Translations under genes and position numbers: made by a program
Notes under the pieces: generated by a model
Seen by the model: the letters and a program-made list of their open reading frames with translations, nothing else
What the model was told of the DNA's origin: nothing
Databases searched by the model: none
Part shown: positions 8,067-16,608 of the stretch, piece by piece
Numbering within the stretch: position 1 is the stretch's first letter
Layout of the letters: each line of letters opens with the position of its first letter
Assembly (NCBI RefSeq): GCF_017539065.1
Contig: NZ_JAFYHP010000029.1
Coordinates: 1 to 50,077, forward strand
Origin: Methanobrevibacter sp.
GTDB taxonomy: Archaea; Methanobacteriota; Methanobacteria; Methanobacteriales; Methanobacteriaceae
Reading direction: 5' to 3'
Length of the DNA: 50,077 bases

Positions 8067-10043
8067 ATGTTCGAGATTAAAGCAAAAGATGGAAAAGGAC
8101 GTGTTGGTGTTTTAAAAACCAAACATGGAGACGTAAAAACTCCTGCATTAATGCCGGTTATTCATCCCAGAAAACAAGCTTTGGATGTAAGTAAATACGG
8201 TGCGGATATTGTAATAACCAATGCTTATTTGATTTATAAAGATCCTGACTTAAAACAAAAAGCTATTGATGAAGGATTACATAAGTTAATTAACTTCGAT
8301 GGACCTATCATGACAGATTCAGGGTCATTTCAATTGTCTGTCTATGGAGATGTGGAAATAACAAATAAAGAGGTTATCGAGTTCCAAGAATTAATTAAAA
8401 CAGATATCGGAACAAGTTTAGATATTCCGACTGCCCCATTTGTTGACAGGGAAAAGGCAGAAAGTGACATGAAAATCACTCTTGAAAGGGCCCGTGAAGC
8501 AATAGAATATAAAAAAGAACAGAATATGGAAATGTTATTAAATTCTGTAGTGCAGGGATCCACATTCCTTGATTTAAGACGGGAATGTGCAAAAGAATTA
8601 TCCGCTTTAGATGCCGATTTGTATCCAATCGGAGCAGTTGTTCCATTAATGGAATCATATCATTATAAAGATCTTGTTGATGTTGTGATGAACTCAATGA
8701 AAGAACTGTCAGATACAGTTCCTCGTCATCTAATGGGCGCAGGACACCCTATGATATTTGCATTATGTGTTGCAATGGGTTGTGATTTATTTGACTCAGC
8801 AGCATATATCTTGTATGCAGAAGATGACAGGCTTTTATCAACAAGAGGAACATTTAAATTAGAAAACCTGCAGGAAATGCCATGTTCTTGTGAAGTGTGC
8901 ACTAAATACACTCCCGATGATTTAAGGGCAATGCCTAAAGAGCAAAGACGTGATTTAATAGCTCAACATAATTTGCATGTTTCATTTGCGGAGTTAAGAT
9001 TAATTAGGCAGGCAATTTATGATGGGAATTTGATGGAGCTTGTTGAAGAAAGATGCCGTGCTCACCCAGCACTCCTGGAAGCTCAAAGACAACTTGGGAA
9101 TTATTCCAGCGATTTGGAAAAATATGAACCTAGAAGTAAGAAATCAGCATTTTTCTACACAGGTCCGGAATCATTATGCAGACCGGAAGTATTGAGGCAT
9201 ATGCAAAAATTACGTGAAATGCCTAAAAAACGTGATTTAGTGATTTTGCCTCCAACAAAAAAACCTTACTCTAAATTTATCTCAGGAAAACTTGGCGAAT
9301 TCTATATATATGGTTCTGAACAGGAATTGGATTTAGAAAATACTGATTTTATGGTTTTAGACATACCGTTCGGATTAATACCATTGGAAATCGATGAAGT
9401 CTATCCATTAAGCCAAAATGACGCTCCTAAAACTCGCGATGTGGACAGCATTGAATTCATTGAAGATTTCATTAATGAATTTGTAGAGTATTATGAACAA
9501 GTTTTAATCCATTCGAAAATAATTAAAGACCTGGAAATTGGCCTTTATAATAGATGCAGTTCTGATGAGATAAGATATCAAAAAGATGATGTTAAAAAAG
9601 TTAAAGCAATTGCCGATTATCAATTTGGAGTTGGAGCCGGAGAAGCATTATTTACAGGAAATATCAACATCGAAAAAAGTAAAAAAACAGGTAAAATCAG
9701 ACATATTTACGATGGCAAAGTTTTGATTGTAAATATGAGGGCCTCTGATTCTTATTTAATCTTATCAAAAGAAGGTGCAAAAAGACTTCACAATGCCATG
9801 CCTTATCCGCAAAATAGAGTTGTTGTAAATAAAGACTCAGAACCATTTGCATTGGATGGAAAAAGTGTATTTTGCAAATTTGTCGTAGATTGTGACGAAA
9901 ACATCCGTGCAAAAGATGAAGTTTTAATTGTAAATGAAGAAGATAAATTATTGGCTTATGGAAAAGCATTGCTGGGCGCCTGTGAAATAGAGCAGTTTGA
10001 AACTGGACAAGCCATAAAAACCCGTAAGGGAATGAAAAAGTGA
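8067..10043 (+). CDS. tgtA: Archaeosine tRNA-guanine transglycosylase
   Basis: Replaces guanine 15 in the D-arm of archaeal tRNAs with preQ0, the first step toward archaeosine. The catalytic core begins at the N-terminus. Asp84 lies in MTDSGSFQLSVYG and a zinc site CSCEVC lies near residue 272. The long middle region and a C-terminal PUA RNA-binding domain (about residues 575-650, starting DGKVLIVNMRASDSY) give 658 residues, the size of the full-length archaeal enzyme rather than the split form. A methyltransferase gene follows after 4 bases. The other archaeosine enzymes are not in this window. Confidence 0.96.
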   Translation: MFEIKAKDGKGRVGVLKTKHGDVKTPALMPVIHPRKQALDVSKYGADIVITNAYLIYKDPDLKQKAIDEGLHKLINFDGPIMTDSGSFQLSVYGDVEITNKEVIEFQELIKTDIGTSLDIPTAPFVDREKAESDMKITLERAREAIEYKKEQNMEMLLNSVVQGSTFLDLRRECAKELSALDADLYPIGAVVPLMESYHYKDLVDVVMNSMKELSDTVPRHLMGAGHPMIFALCVAMGCDLFDSAAYILYAEDDRLLSTRGTFKLENLQEMPCSCEVCTKYTPDDLRAMPKEQRRDLIAQHNLHVSFAELRLIRQAIYDGNLMELVEERCRAHPALLEAQRQLGNYSSDLEKYEPRSKKSAFFYTGPESLCRPEVLRHMQKLREMPKKRDLVILPPTKKPYSKFISGKLGEFYIYGSEQELDLENTDFMVLDIPFGLIPLEIDEVYPLSQNDAPKTRDVDSIEFIEDFINEFVEYYEQVLIHSKIIKDLEIGLYNRCSSDEIRYQKDDVKKVKAIADYQFGVGAGEALFTGNINIEKSKKTGKIRHIYDGKVLIVNMRASDSYLILSKEGAKRLHNAMPYPQNRVVVNKDSEPFALDGKSVFCKFVVDCDENIRAKDEVLIVNEEDKLLAYGKALLGACEIEQFETGQAIKTRKGMKK

Positions 10044-10047
10044 TACT

Positions 10048-10716
10048 ATGAGCGATAATGATAAAGTAAATACAGGTCATCATATTGAAAATAAGGAATT
10101 AATTAAAAACGCAAGAAAACCGGAAGGGGAGCTAGGTCATCAAATCCTTGATAGAATGAATAAATCTCACGAATCAATGGCACAATGGGGAGTAACCCAT
10201 TTTGAAATCGAAAAGGATAACAAAATTCTAGATATTGGATGTGGCGGTGGAAGAAACATTGAAAGGTTTGCAGAACAGATTTCCGATGAGGGAAGAGTTG
10301 TTGGAATAGATTATTCTGATGTCAGTGTTGAAAAATCAATCGAATTAAACAAAGAAGCTATTGATAGAGGAATTGTTAATGTATTGCAGGGATCCGTTTC
10401 TGAAATGCCATTTTACGATGAAACTTTTGATATTGTAACTGGATTTGAAACAATTTATTTTTGGCCGGACTTTATCAATGATTTAAAGGAAGTTAATAGG
10501 GTTCTAAAAAAAGGAGGATTAGTCTTTTTCTGCAATGAAGCAGTTTATAGAGAAGGAGAAATGGAAAAATATGATGATTTAGTAGAACTATTGGATATGA
10601 AAATATATTCAGAAGATGTTTTAAAAGAATCATTGGAAAAAACCGGTTTCAAGGATTTTAAAGCCTATATCAATGAAGAAAATGATTGGATTTGTATTAC
10701 TGCCGTAAAAATCTAA
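10048..10716 (+). CDS. Class I SAM-dependent methyltransferase
   Basis: A 222-residue soluble protein with the classic Methyltransf_11/25 pattern: motif I ILDIGCGGGRNIERFA, acidic loop VVGIDYSDVSVE, motif II GSVSEMPFYDETFDIVTG and post-motif sequence VLKKGGLVFFCNEA. It follows tgtA by 4 bases with a GTGATACT ribosome site overlapping the tgtA stop, so the two are co-transcribed. A link to tRNA modification is possible from position only; the substrate cannot be read from the sequence, and UbiE-like small-molecule methyltransferases look the same. Confidence 0.85.
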   Translation: MSDNDKVNTGHHIENKELIKNARKPEGELGHQILDRMNKSHESMAQWGVTHFEIEKDNKILDIGCGGGRNIERFAEQISDEGRVVGIDYSDVSVEKSIELNKEAIDRGIVNVLQGSVSEMPFYDETFDIVTGFETIYFWPDFINDLKEVNRVLKKGGLVFFCNEAVYREGEMEKYDDLVELLDMKIYSEDVLKESLEKTGFKDFKAYINEENDWICITAVKI

Positions 10717-10748
10717 TTTTCACTCATATTTATCATTATGGCGAAACC

Positions 10749-10758
10749 TTTATATATT
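10749..10758 (+). promoter_or_regulatory. TATA box of the tRNA-Gly pair
   Basis: TTTATATATT, preceded by GCGAAACC, about 40 bases before the first tRNA. This is the usual strong archaeal stable-RNA promoter layout. Confidence 0.6.
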
Positions 10759-10793
10759 ATTAAAACATATGTTTAGTTGTTGTTAGTTTTTAT

Positions 10794-10869
<76 letters not shown>

Positions 10870-10878
10870 TTTTTATAT

Positions 10879-10952
10879 GCAGTCGTGGTATAGTCTGGTT
10901 ATTACTTGGGCCTTCCAAGCCTACAACCCGGGTTCGAATCCCGGCGACTGCA
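10879..10952 (+). tRNA. tRNA-Gly (anticodon TCC)
   Basis: The acceptor stem GCAGTCG pairs fully with CGACTGC. The anticodon arm TGGGC-CTTCCAA-GCCTA gives TCC at positions 34-36, and the T-arm contains GGTTCGAATCC. It starts 12 bases after the previous tRNA, so both are probably cut from one transcript. CCA is not encoded. Confidence 0.95.
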
Positions 10953-11016
10953 TCTTGTTTTAATATTTTTTTTTTAAAATTCTTTTTTTGTTTAAAAAAT
11001 GAGCTATTTTAGTTAC

Positions 11017-11028
11017 TTTTATATAATA
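11017..11028 (+). promoter_or_regulatory. TATA box of the HMG-CoA synthase operon
   Basis: TTTTATATAATA about 70 bases before the ATG at 11097. A strong AAGGTGAT ribosome site lies at 11085-11092. Confidence 0.5.
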
Positions 11029-11096
11029 ATAAGAATATAATATAAATAATTAAATTAATTTTTAATTACGTTAAGATTATAATTTAAGGTGATTTA

Positions 11097-12134
11097 ATGG
11101 TAGGAATAGTAGGATATGGGGCACATGTGCCATCATATAGAATAAAGGTAGAAGAGATTGCTAAGGTATGGGGGGATGACCCTGTAGCTTTATCAAGAGG
11201 ATTAGTTGTTAATGAAAAATCCGTACCTTCTCCTGATGAGGATACTGCAACTATTGCAGTTACTGCTGCAAGATATGCACTTGCAAGAGCTCAGATTGAT
11301 CCATCAAAAATTGGTGCCGTTTATGTTGGTTCCGAATCACATCCATATGCAGTAAAACCAACTGCTTCCATTGTAGCTGAAGCGGTTTGCGCAACTCCAA
11401 AGTTAACTGCAGCTGATTTGGAATTTGCTTGTAAAGCAGGAACAGCAGGCATACAAATGTCAATGGGTCTTGTAGAATCTGGAATGGTAGAATATGCATT
11501 GGCAATTGGTGCTGATACATCACAAGGAGCTCCTGGTGATGCTTTGGAATACACTGCATCTGCAGGTGGTGCGGCTTATATTATCGGTAAGGAAAATACA
11601 ATAGCTGATATTAACCATACATGCAGTTTTACAACAGACACTCCTGATTTCTACAGAAGGGAAGGTCAAGACTACCCATCTCACGGTGGACGTTTCACAG
11701 GTGAACCTGCTTACTTTAAACATGTTTTGAGTGCAGCAAAAATGTTATTTGAAGAAACTGACTCAAAACCTGAAGATTACGATTATGCATGTTTCCACCA
11801 GCCTAACGGTAAATTTTACTTGAGGGCAGGTAAAAAATTAGGATTTAGTGATGATCAAATTAAACAAGGTTTATTGACTCCAAATATTGGAAACACATAT
11901 TCCGGTGCTGTACCTTTAGCATTATCCAATATTTTGGATGTTGCAGAGCCTGGAGATAACATATTTGTTATTTCATACGGTTCAGGTGCTGGAAGTGACG
12001 GTTTCACAATAACCGTTAAAGATGAAATTGTTGAAAGAAGAGAATTAGCTCCAAAAACACAAAGCATCATTGACCAAAAGACTTATGTCGATTATGCTGT
12101 TTATGCTAAATATAAAGGTAAAATCAAAATGTAA
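11097..12134 (+). CDS. Hydroxymethylglutaryl-CoA synthase
   Basis: Condenses acetyl-CoA with acetoacetyl-CoA to HMG-CoA, the committed entry to mevalonate and so to archaeal ether lipids. The 345-residue length is that of the archaeal enzyme, shorter than the eukaryotic one. The nucleophile is Cys112 in [11 protein letters not shown]. The base/histidine region reads [11 protein letters not shown], and the family loop [11 protein letters not shown] occurs near the C-terminus. It lies 12 bases upstream of the thiolase. In characterised archaea the two proteins form a complex that passes acetoacetyl-CoA directly between active sites. Confidence 0.95.
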   Translation: MVGIVGYGAHVPSYRIKVEEIAKVWGDDPVALSRGLVVNEKSVPSPDEDTATIAVTAARYALARAQIDPSKIGAVYVGSESHPYAVKPTASIVAEAVCATPKLTAADLEFACKAGTAGIQMSMGLVESGMVEYALAIGADTSQGAPGDALEYTASAGGAAYIIGKENTIADINHTCSFTTDTPDFYRREGQDYPSHGGRFTGEPAYFKHVLSAAKMLFEETDSKPEDYDYACFHQPNGKFYLRAGKKLGFSDDQIKQGLLTPNIGNTYSGAVPLALSNILDVAEPGDNIFVISYGSGAGSDGFTITVKDEIVERRELAPKTQSIIDQKTYVDYAVYAKYKGKIKM

Positions 12135-13321
<1,187 letters not shown>

Positions 13322-13328
13322 TTTTTTT

Positions 13329-14252
13329 ATGATAATCAATACTGGTTCAAGAACAGATATTCCTGCTTTTTACTCAAAGTGGCTCTTAAACAGAATTGAG
13401 GAAGGATTTGTTTGCTCTAAAAATCCGTATAATAACGATATTTATAAATATCCTTTAGATTCTAGAATCATTGATTGTTTATGTTTTTGCACTAAAAACC
13501 CAAAACCCTTATTGAACAATTTAGATAAACTCTCACAATTCAGACAATTCTGGTTTGTAACAATCACTCCCTATGGCAGGGATATTGAAGTCAATGTTCC
13601 TAATTATAAAAATGTGATTAAATCATTTAAACAACTATCTGACTCATTAGGGGTTAATAAGGTTTCTTGGAGATATGATCCTATTTTTATTACAGAAAAA
13701 TATTCTCTAGATTTTCATATTGAAAAATTTGAGGAATTCGCCTCACGATTGTCAACATATACAAATGATTGCACTATCAGTTTCATTGATCTGTATCAAA
13801 AAGTTTTAAAAAATTTTCCTGAGGTAAAAGAAGTTACAACACAAGAAAAATTGGTCATTGGTGAAGAATTTGCAAAAATTGCTAGTAAATATGATATTAA
13901 AATGAAAACATGTGTTGAGGGAACATTGCTTGACCAGTTTGGGTTTGATTCATCAGGGTGCATGACTACAAAAGTTATAGAAAATGCCATCGGAAAAAAT
14001 CTTAAGATTCCTAAAGGAAAATATGAAATCCGCGAATGTGATTGTATATTTGGAAGGGATATTGGAGCATATAACACTTGCATGCATGGCTGCAGGTATT
14101 GTTATGCAAATTATTCCACAAAGCTTGTTAAAATGAATCAGAAGTTGCATAATCTAGATTCACCTCTTTTAATTGGTAATGTTAAGGATAGTGATGTTGT
14201 AAAAGAAATTTCAGAACCAAGTTTCATTGATGGGCAAACTAAATTAATATAA
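13329..14252 (+). CDS. DUF1848 family protein
   Basis: The start MIINTGSRTDIPAFYSKWL and the WFVTITPYG and VSWRYDPIF segments fit the DUF1848 family, whose function is not established. Near the C-terminus (about residues 251-258) is C-MHG-C-RY-C, a CX3CX2C pattern like a radical-SAM iron-sulfur site, followed by YANY. The length of 307 residues is normal for the family. The ATG lies only 19 bases after an operon terminator with no TATA box between, so its transcription is unclear. The last 150 bases (14103-14252) are repeated twice downstream as diverged fragments, making this gene the intact member of a broken family. Confidence 0.8.
   Translation: MIINTGSRTDIPAFYSKWLLNRIEEGFVCSKNPYNNDIYKYPLDSRIIDCLCFCTKNPKPLLNNLDKLSQFRQFWFVTITPYGRDIEVNVPNYKNVIKSFKQLSDSLGVNKVSWRYDPIFITEKYSLDFHIEKFEEFASRLSTYTNDCTISFIDLYQKVLKNFPEVKEVTTQEKLVIGEEFAKIASKYDIKMKTCVEGTLLDQFGFDSSGCMTTKVIENAIGKNLKIPKGKYEIRECDCIFGRDIGAYNTCMHGCRYCYANYSTKLVKMNQKLHNLDSPLLIGNVKDSDVVKEISEPSFIDGQTKLI
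14103..14252 (+). repeat. DUF1848 3'-end repeat, copy A (within the intact gene)
   Basis: The final 49 codons plus stop of the intact gene. The same segment recurs at 14968-15116 and 16421-16570 with nearly equal length. All three begin at TATGCAAATTA, the codons for Tyr-Ala-Asn-Tyr just after the last cysteine of the CX3CX2C motif. Confidence 0.8.
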
Positions 14253-14360
14253 TTATTTTTTATTTTTGAATTTTAATTTCACCGTAAACTATATAGGGGA
14301 TGTTTTTCTCACTACAATTTTACGAAGTGGCTTCAACAAGCTTTAAATTTTTGATTAAAC

Positions 14361-14369
14361 TATATATAT
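14361..14369 (+). promoter_or_regulatory. TATA box of the tiny-ORF locus
   Basis: TATATATAT inside ACTATATATATTC, about 28 bases before TGTGTTGGGAGG. It would start a transcript near 14390, just ahead of the first ribosome site at 14402-14408. Confidence 0.4.
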
Positions 14370-14416
14370 TCAGTTAAAAAATCTCCAATATAAAATGTGT
14401 TGGGAGGTAGATAAAT

Positions 14417-14548
14417 ATGATTTTTAACTTATTATATTTATTTGCTAATCATTGCAGTTTTTCTCACAACTGTTATGGTAATCCCTCATCACACCTAAAG
14501 GGGGTGATAAGTAATGGAGATTATTATCTTCATAATTGTATCATATAG
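14417..14548 (+). CDS. Tiny ORF, 43 codons (tentative)
   Basis: The ATG is 8 bases after a very strong GGGAGGT ribosome site. The reading frame gives a 43-residue peptide starting MIFNLLYLFANH, of unknown function. One frame over, starting from a TTG at 14442, the same DNA reads as a hydrophobic stretch LLIIAVFLTTVMVI ending PHHT-stop at 14498, which looks more like a membrane segment. A single-base indel near 14440 would join the strong start to that frame, so this may be a damaged 26-residue membrane peptide gene. Real translation is unproven. Confidence 0.3.
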   Translation: MIFNLLYLFANHCSFSHNCYGNPSSHLKGVISNGDYYLHNCII

Positions 14549-14606
14549 TTTTAATATTCTTTCAATTATTAAAGTTATTAATGACTATAATGGCAATTTG
14601 AGATAA
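14514..14606 (+). CDS. Tiny membrane peptide, 30 residues (tentative)
   Basis: ATG preceded by GGGGGTGAT (14500-14508), close to a perfect archaeal ribosome site with good spacing. The peptide begins MEIIIFIIVSYSFNILSII and ends in a polar tail KVINDYNGNLR, so it is one membrane helix plus a charged end, the shape of type I toxins and small membrane regulators. The ribosome site sits in the right arm of a hairpin (ATCACACC at about 14488-14495 against the GGGGTGAT), which could hide it. No homologue is recognised. The strong ribosome site is the main evidence. Confidence 0.4.
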   Translation: MEIIIFIIVSYSFNILSIIKVINDYNGNLR

Positions 14607-14632
14607 TAATTCATATTTTCACCTTCGTTTTA

Positions 14633-14728
14633 GGCAATTAAATATAAATCAATTATCGATGATAGTCTTTTGAAAACATTCACGTTTTCTGGAGATTTTT
14701 TCCCTTAGATGTCCACTATTTAATTGCC
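14633..14728. repeat. Inverted repeat, 12-bp perfect arms
   Basis: GGCAATTAAATA at 14633-14644 and its exact reverse complement at 14717-14728 enclose 72 bases. These include a second small hairpin, GAAAAC-ATTCAC-GTTTTC. It could be an RNA structure or the remains of a small palindromic mobile element. Confidence 0.5.
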
Positions 14729-14747
14729 ATTTTATAAAATAATTAAG

Positions 14748-14755
14748 TTTATATA
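14748..14755 (+). promoter_or_regulatory. TATA box of a candidate small RNA
   Basis: TTTATATA, preceded by AATAATTAAG. The expected start of transcription (about 25 bases on) coincides with the first base pairs of the hairpin beginning near 14780. Confidence 0.4.
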
Positions 14756-14779
14756 TGATATTCCATAAATTATTTACAC

Positions 14780-14886
14780 AAGAGAGTTAATTTTAAAGTT
14801 AACCTCTATTAGGTGTGATGTATTTAATGTCTGTGAGAATATTGTGGGATTTATCTCTACAATAAGACATTAAATAACATTTTTTT
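14780..14886 (+). ncRNA. Candidate small RNA with two hairpins and a U-tail (tentative)
   Basis: Hairpin 1 is AGAGAGTTAA against TTAACCTCT (14782-14807, one bulged base). Hairpin 2 is ATGTATTTAATGTCT (14818-14832) against AGACATTAAATAACAT (14865-14880, one bulged base), with an inner ATTGT/ACAAT stem, followed at once by seven T residues. A TATA box sits at the right distance upstream. A GGTGTGAT lies between the hairpins, and a 12-codon ORF (14827-14865) runs through hairpin 2, so this could instead be a tiny mRNA. The structure is seen; function is not known. Confidence 0.4.
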
Positions 14887-14967
14887 ACAGTTCTTTTTTT
14901 CGATGATTGTGTTGTTTTTTTTAGATTATTAATTATTTATTGAAAAATGAGTTCTAACAATTATTGT

Positions 14968-15116
14968 TATGCAAATTATTCTACAAATCTGGTTAAAAGG
15001 AATTTCAAGCTTCATGATCCAGATTCTCCACTATTAATTGGAATGTTAAAGAGAGTGATGTTGTAAAGGAGATTTCTGAGCCTAGCTATATTGATACACA
15101 ACAAAAATTACTTTAA
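14968..15116 (+). pseudogene. DUF1848 C-terminal remnant, copy B
   Basis: Translates to YANYSTNLVKRN...KLHDPDSPLLIG and then, after a one-base deletion near 15040, continues as NVKESDVVKEISEPSYID to a stop at 15116. This matches the last 49 codons of the intact gene. It has many synonymous differences, so it derives from a once-functional paralogue and is not a recent copy. Nothing of the first 258 codons remains, apart from the preceding TATTG. An ATG at 14949 gives a 39-codon ORF across it, but the frameshift shows that is not the original protein. Confidence 0.75.
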
Positions 15117-15155
15117 ATGCTCTTTTTGAAACATGCTCTATTGAATATGTATTAT

Positions 15156-16199
15156 TTATTTCTCCTCGAGTCGTTTGATATCTAAAATCATTTGATCAAA
15201 GTCAGAAATGAAGTTCTTATCTTGTAAAACTCGGAATTTTTCATATTTTTCAAGCACATGTTCTCTAGCTTCTTCGGCTGAGATTTTACCCTTACCAACT
15301 AAAATTGGCAGTCTTCGAAGTTTAAGGTAATCATCCAGTAGTTCCTTCCAATCCTTCATTCCCATTGGGATTCTATCTTCAGCACGTGATTCAGCTAAAT
15401 TTAAAAAACCTTCCACTAAACTGTTTAATCTAGATAATTCGTTCTGATTTAAATAATTTTTTGATATGACTACATCACTTTGGAGTATTTTTCCATTTGG
15501 TGCTTTTTTCCAAGTTGTCAATCCCATATGGGTTTTTTCAATATCGCTTCGTGTTTCTATGATTTCGGCAGCAGTATTGTTGCTTATTGCATATATCAGT
15601 TTGTTCTGTACTGTAGCAAAGAATTCTTTTGTGATATCTGCATTTTTGTCATAATCAAAGCTTGTTGCATAAATATCTGTGATTTTTTGATTGAATCTTC
15701 TCTCTGAAGCCCTTATTTCACGTATTGTTTCTAATAATTCATCGAAATAGTCCTCTGTAAATCTTCCACCTTTTTTCAGAAGTTCTTTATCTACGACAAA
15801 TCCTTTCACCATATATTCCTTTAAAATTTTATTGGCCCAGCGACGAAACTGGGTTGCTTCTTTACTGTTGATTCTATATCCTATTGATATGATTGCATCA
15901 AGATTATACCATTTTTGTGGTCTTCCGCCTTTTTTAGAGTTTATCAACTCTGAGTTGATAAACTCATTTTGGTTTTCAAACAACTTTTTAGAGGATATGG
16001 ATACTTCGTTTTCTTCTAACTCTTCATCTTCGATTATTTTAATGAAATGCTTTGATATATTTTGAGAACTGGTTCCAAAAATCTCTGCTACAACTTTTTG
16101 ACTCGCCCATAGGGTTTCGTTTCCTATTAAAAATTCAGCTTCTATGTTGTTCTGTTCACTTTTGTATAATAACTTTTCAATAAGTTTGAATTCTGGCAT
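15156..16199 (-). CDS. RhuM family protein
   Basis: A 347-residue soluble protein. It matches the RhuM (Virulence_RhuM) family: ASQKVVAEIFGTSSQNISKH looks like a helix-turn-helix, followed by YNLDAIISIGYRINS and QFRRWANKILKEYMVKGF, a core shared with phage-type antirepressor and Bro-N proteins. The C-terminal half contains MGLTTWKKAPNG. The family is widespread on mobile DNA and near restriction systems, but its biochemical role is not established. An AAGGAGG ribosome site precedes the ATG and a TATA-like element lies near 16240-16250. The gene stands alone between two DUF1848 remnants and opposite to them. It contains a near-perfect 29-base palindrome. Confidence 0.8.
   Translation of the reverse strand: MPEFKLIEKLLYKSEQNNIEAEFLIGNETLWASQKVVAEIFGTSSQNISKHFIKIIEDEELEENEVSISSKKLFENQNEFINSELINSKKGGRPQKWYNLDAIISIGYRINSKEATQFRRWANKILKEYMVKGFVVDKELLKKGGRFTEDYFDELLETIREIRASERRFNQKITDIYATSFDYDKNADITKEFFATVQNKLIYAISNNTAAEIIETRSDIEKTHMGLTTWKKAPNGKILQSDVVISKNYLNQNELSRLNSLVEGFLNLAESRAEDRIPMGMKDWKELLDDYLKLRRLPILVGKGKISAEEAREHVLEKYEKFRVLQDKNFISDFDQMILDIKRLEEK
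15937..15965. repeat. Palindrome inside the RhuM gene
   Basis: GAGTTTATCAACTC and its exact reverse complement are separated by one base. It encodes a repeated FINSE/LINS peptide in the linker between the DNA-binding part and the conserved YNLDAI core. Confidence 0.7.
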
Positions 16200-16420
16200 A
16201 TGTTTCCTCCTTGCTTTAATTTAAAAATTATATTATTGGTTTTATATATGTTAATTATAATTATATCCATTTTTGTAAGAGCATTTGGTAAGTAATATTT
16301 GTTTGATATATTCGAACATATTCAAAAAAAGTAATGGATAATTCGTATACTTTTTAGGTATTGTTTGTTCGTATTATACTAAACAAGTTTTAAATTTGAG
16401 GTAGATAATTTCTATACTTT
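16200..16420. other. Gene-free interval upstream of RhuM
   Basis: About 220 bases of A/T-rich DNA. The left end holds the promoter and ribosome site of the RhuM gene (minus strand). GAGGTAGATAA at 16398-16408 is the same 11-mer that forms the ribosome site at 14404-14414, which may be chance. No ORF is seen. Confidence 0.4.
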
Positions 16421-16570
16421 TATGCAAATTACTCATTAAATCTAGTCAAAAGGAATCAGAAGCTGCATAATCCTGATTCACCGCTTCTGATTGGTAATGT
16501 TGATAATGAAAGCACTGTAAAAGAAATAGTTGAACCTAGCTATATTGATAATCAAACTAGATTATGGTAA
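16421..16570 (+). pseudogene. DUF1848 C-terminal remnant, copy C
   Basis: An open frame YANYSLNLVKRNQKLHNPDS...PLLIGNVDNE...VEPSYIDNQTRLW-stop, exactly 150 bases like copy A. Copies B and C share residues that differ from the intact gene (NLVKRN, PDSP, PSYID), so the intact gene's tail is the outlier. No start codon or upstream part of the gene is present. Confidence 0.75.
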
Positions 16571-16591
16571 AAAGTAAAATAAAAAAGAGTA

Positions 16592-16608
16592 AGCAGAATT
16601 ATTCTGCT
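16592..16608 (-). terminator. Hairpin terminator of the 80-residue gene
   Basis: AGCAGAAT/ATTCTGCT with a one-base centre overlaps the stop codon and is followed on the minus strand by TACTCTTTTTTATTTT. Confidence 0.6.

Larger units (their letters stand above)
14253..14967. other. Gene-poor spacer between DUF1848 3'-end copies A and B
   Basis: About 715 bases with no normal-sized gene. It holds two tiny ORFs with strong ribosome sites, a perfect 12-bp inverted repeat (14633-14728), a candidate small RNA (about 14780-14886) and two promoters. These are listed separately. Confidence 0.6.

Noticed and set aside
9697..10083. 128-codon ORF on the minus strand opposite tgtA
   Set aside because: It lies wholly opposite the conserved PUA domain and the start of the next gene, with no ribosome site or recognisable protein features.
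14949..15068. 39-codon ORF over DUF1848 copy B as a real small protein
   Set aside because: Its last residues come from a one-base deletion relative to the other two copies, and there is no strong ribosome site, so a decayed fragment is the simpler reading.
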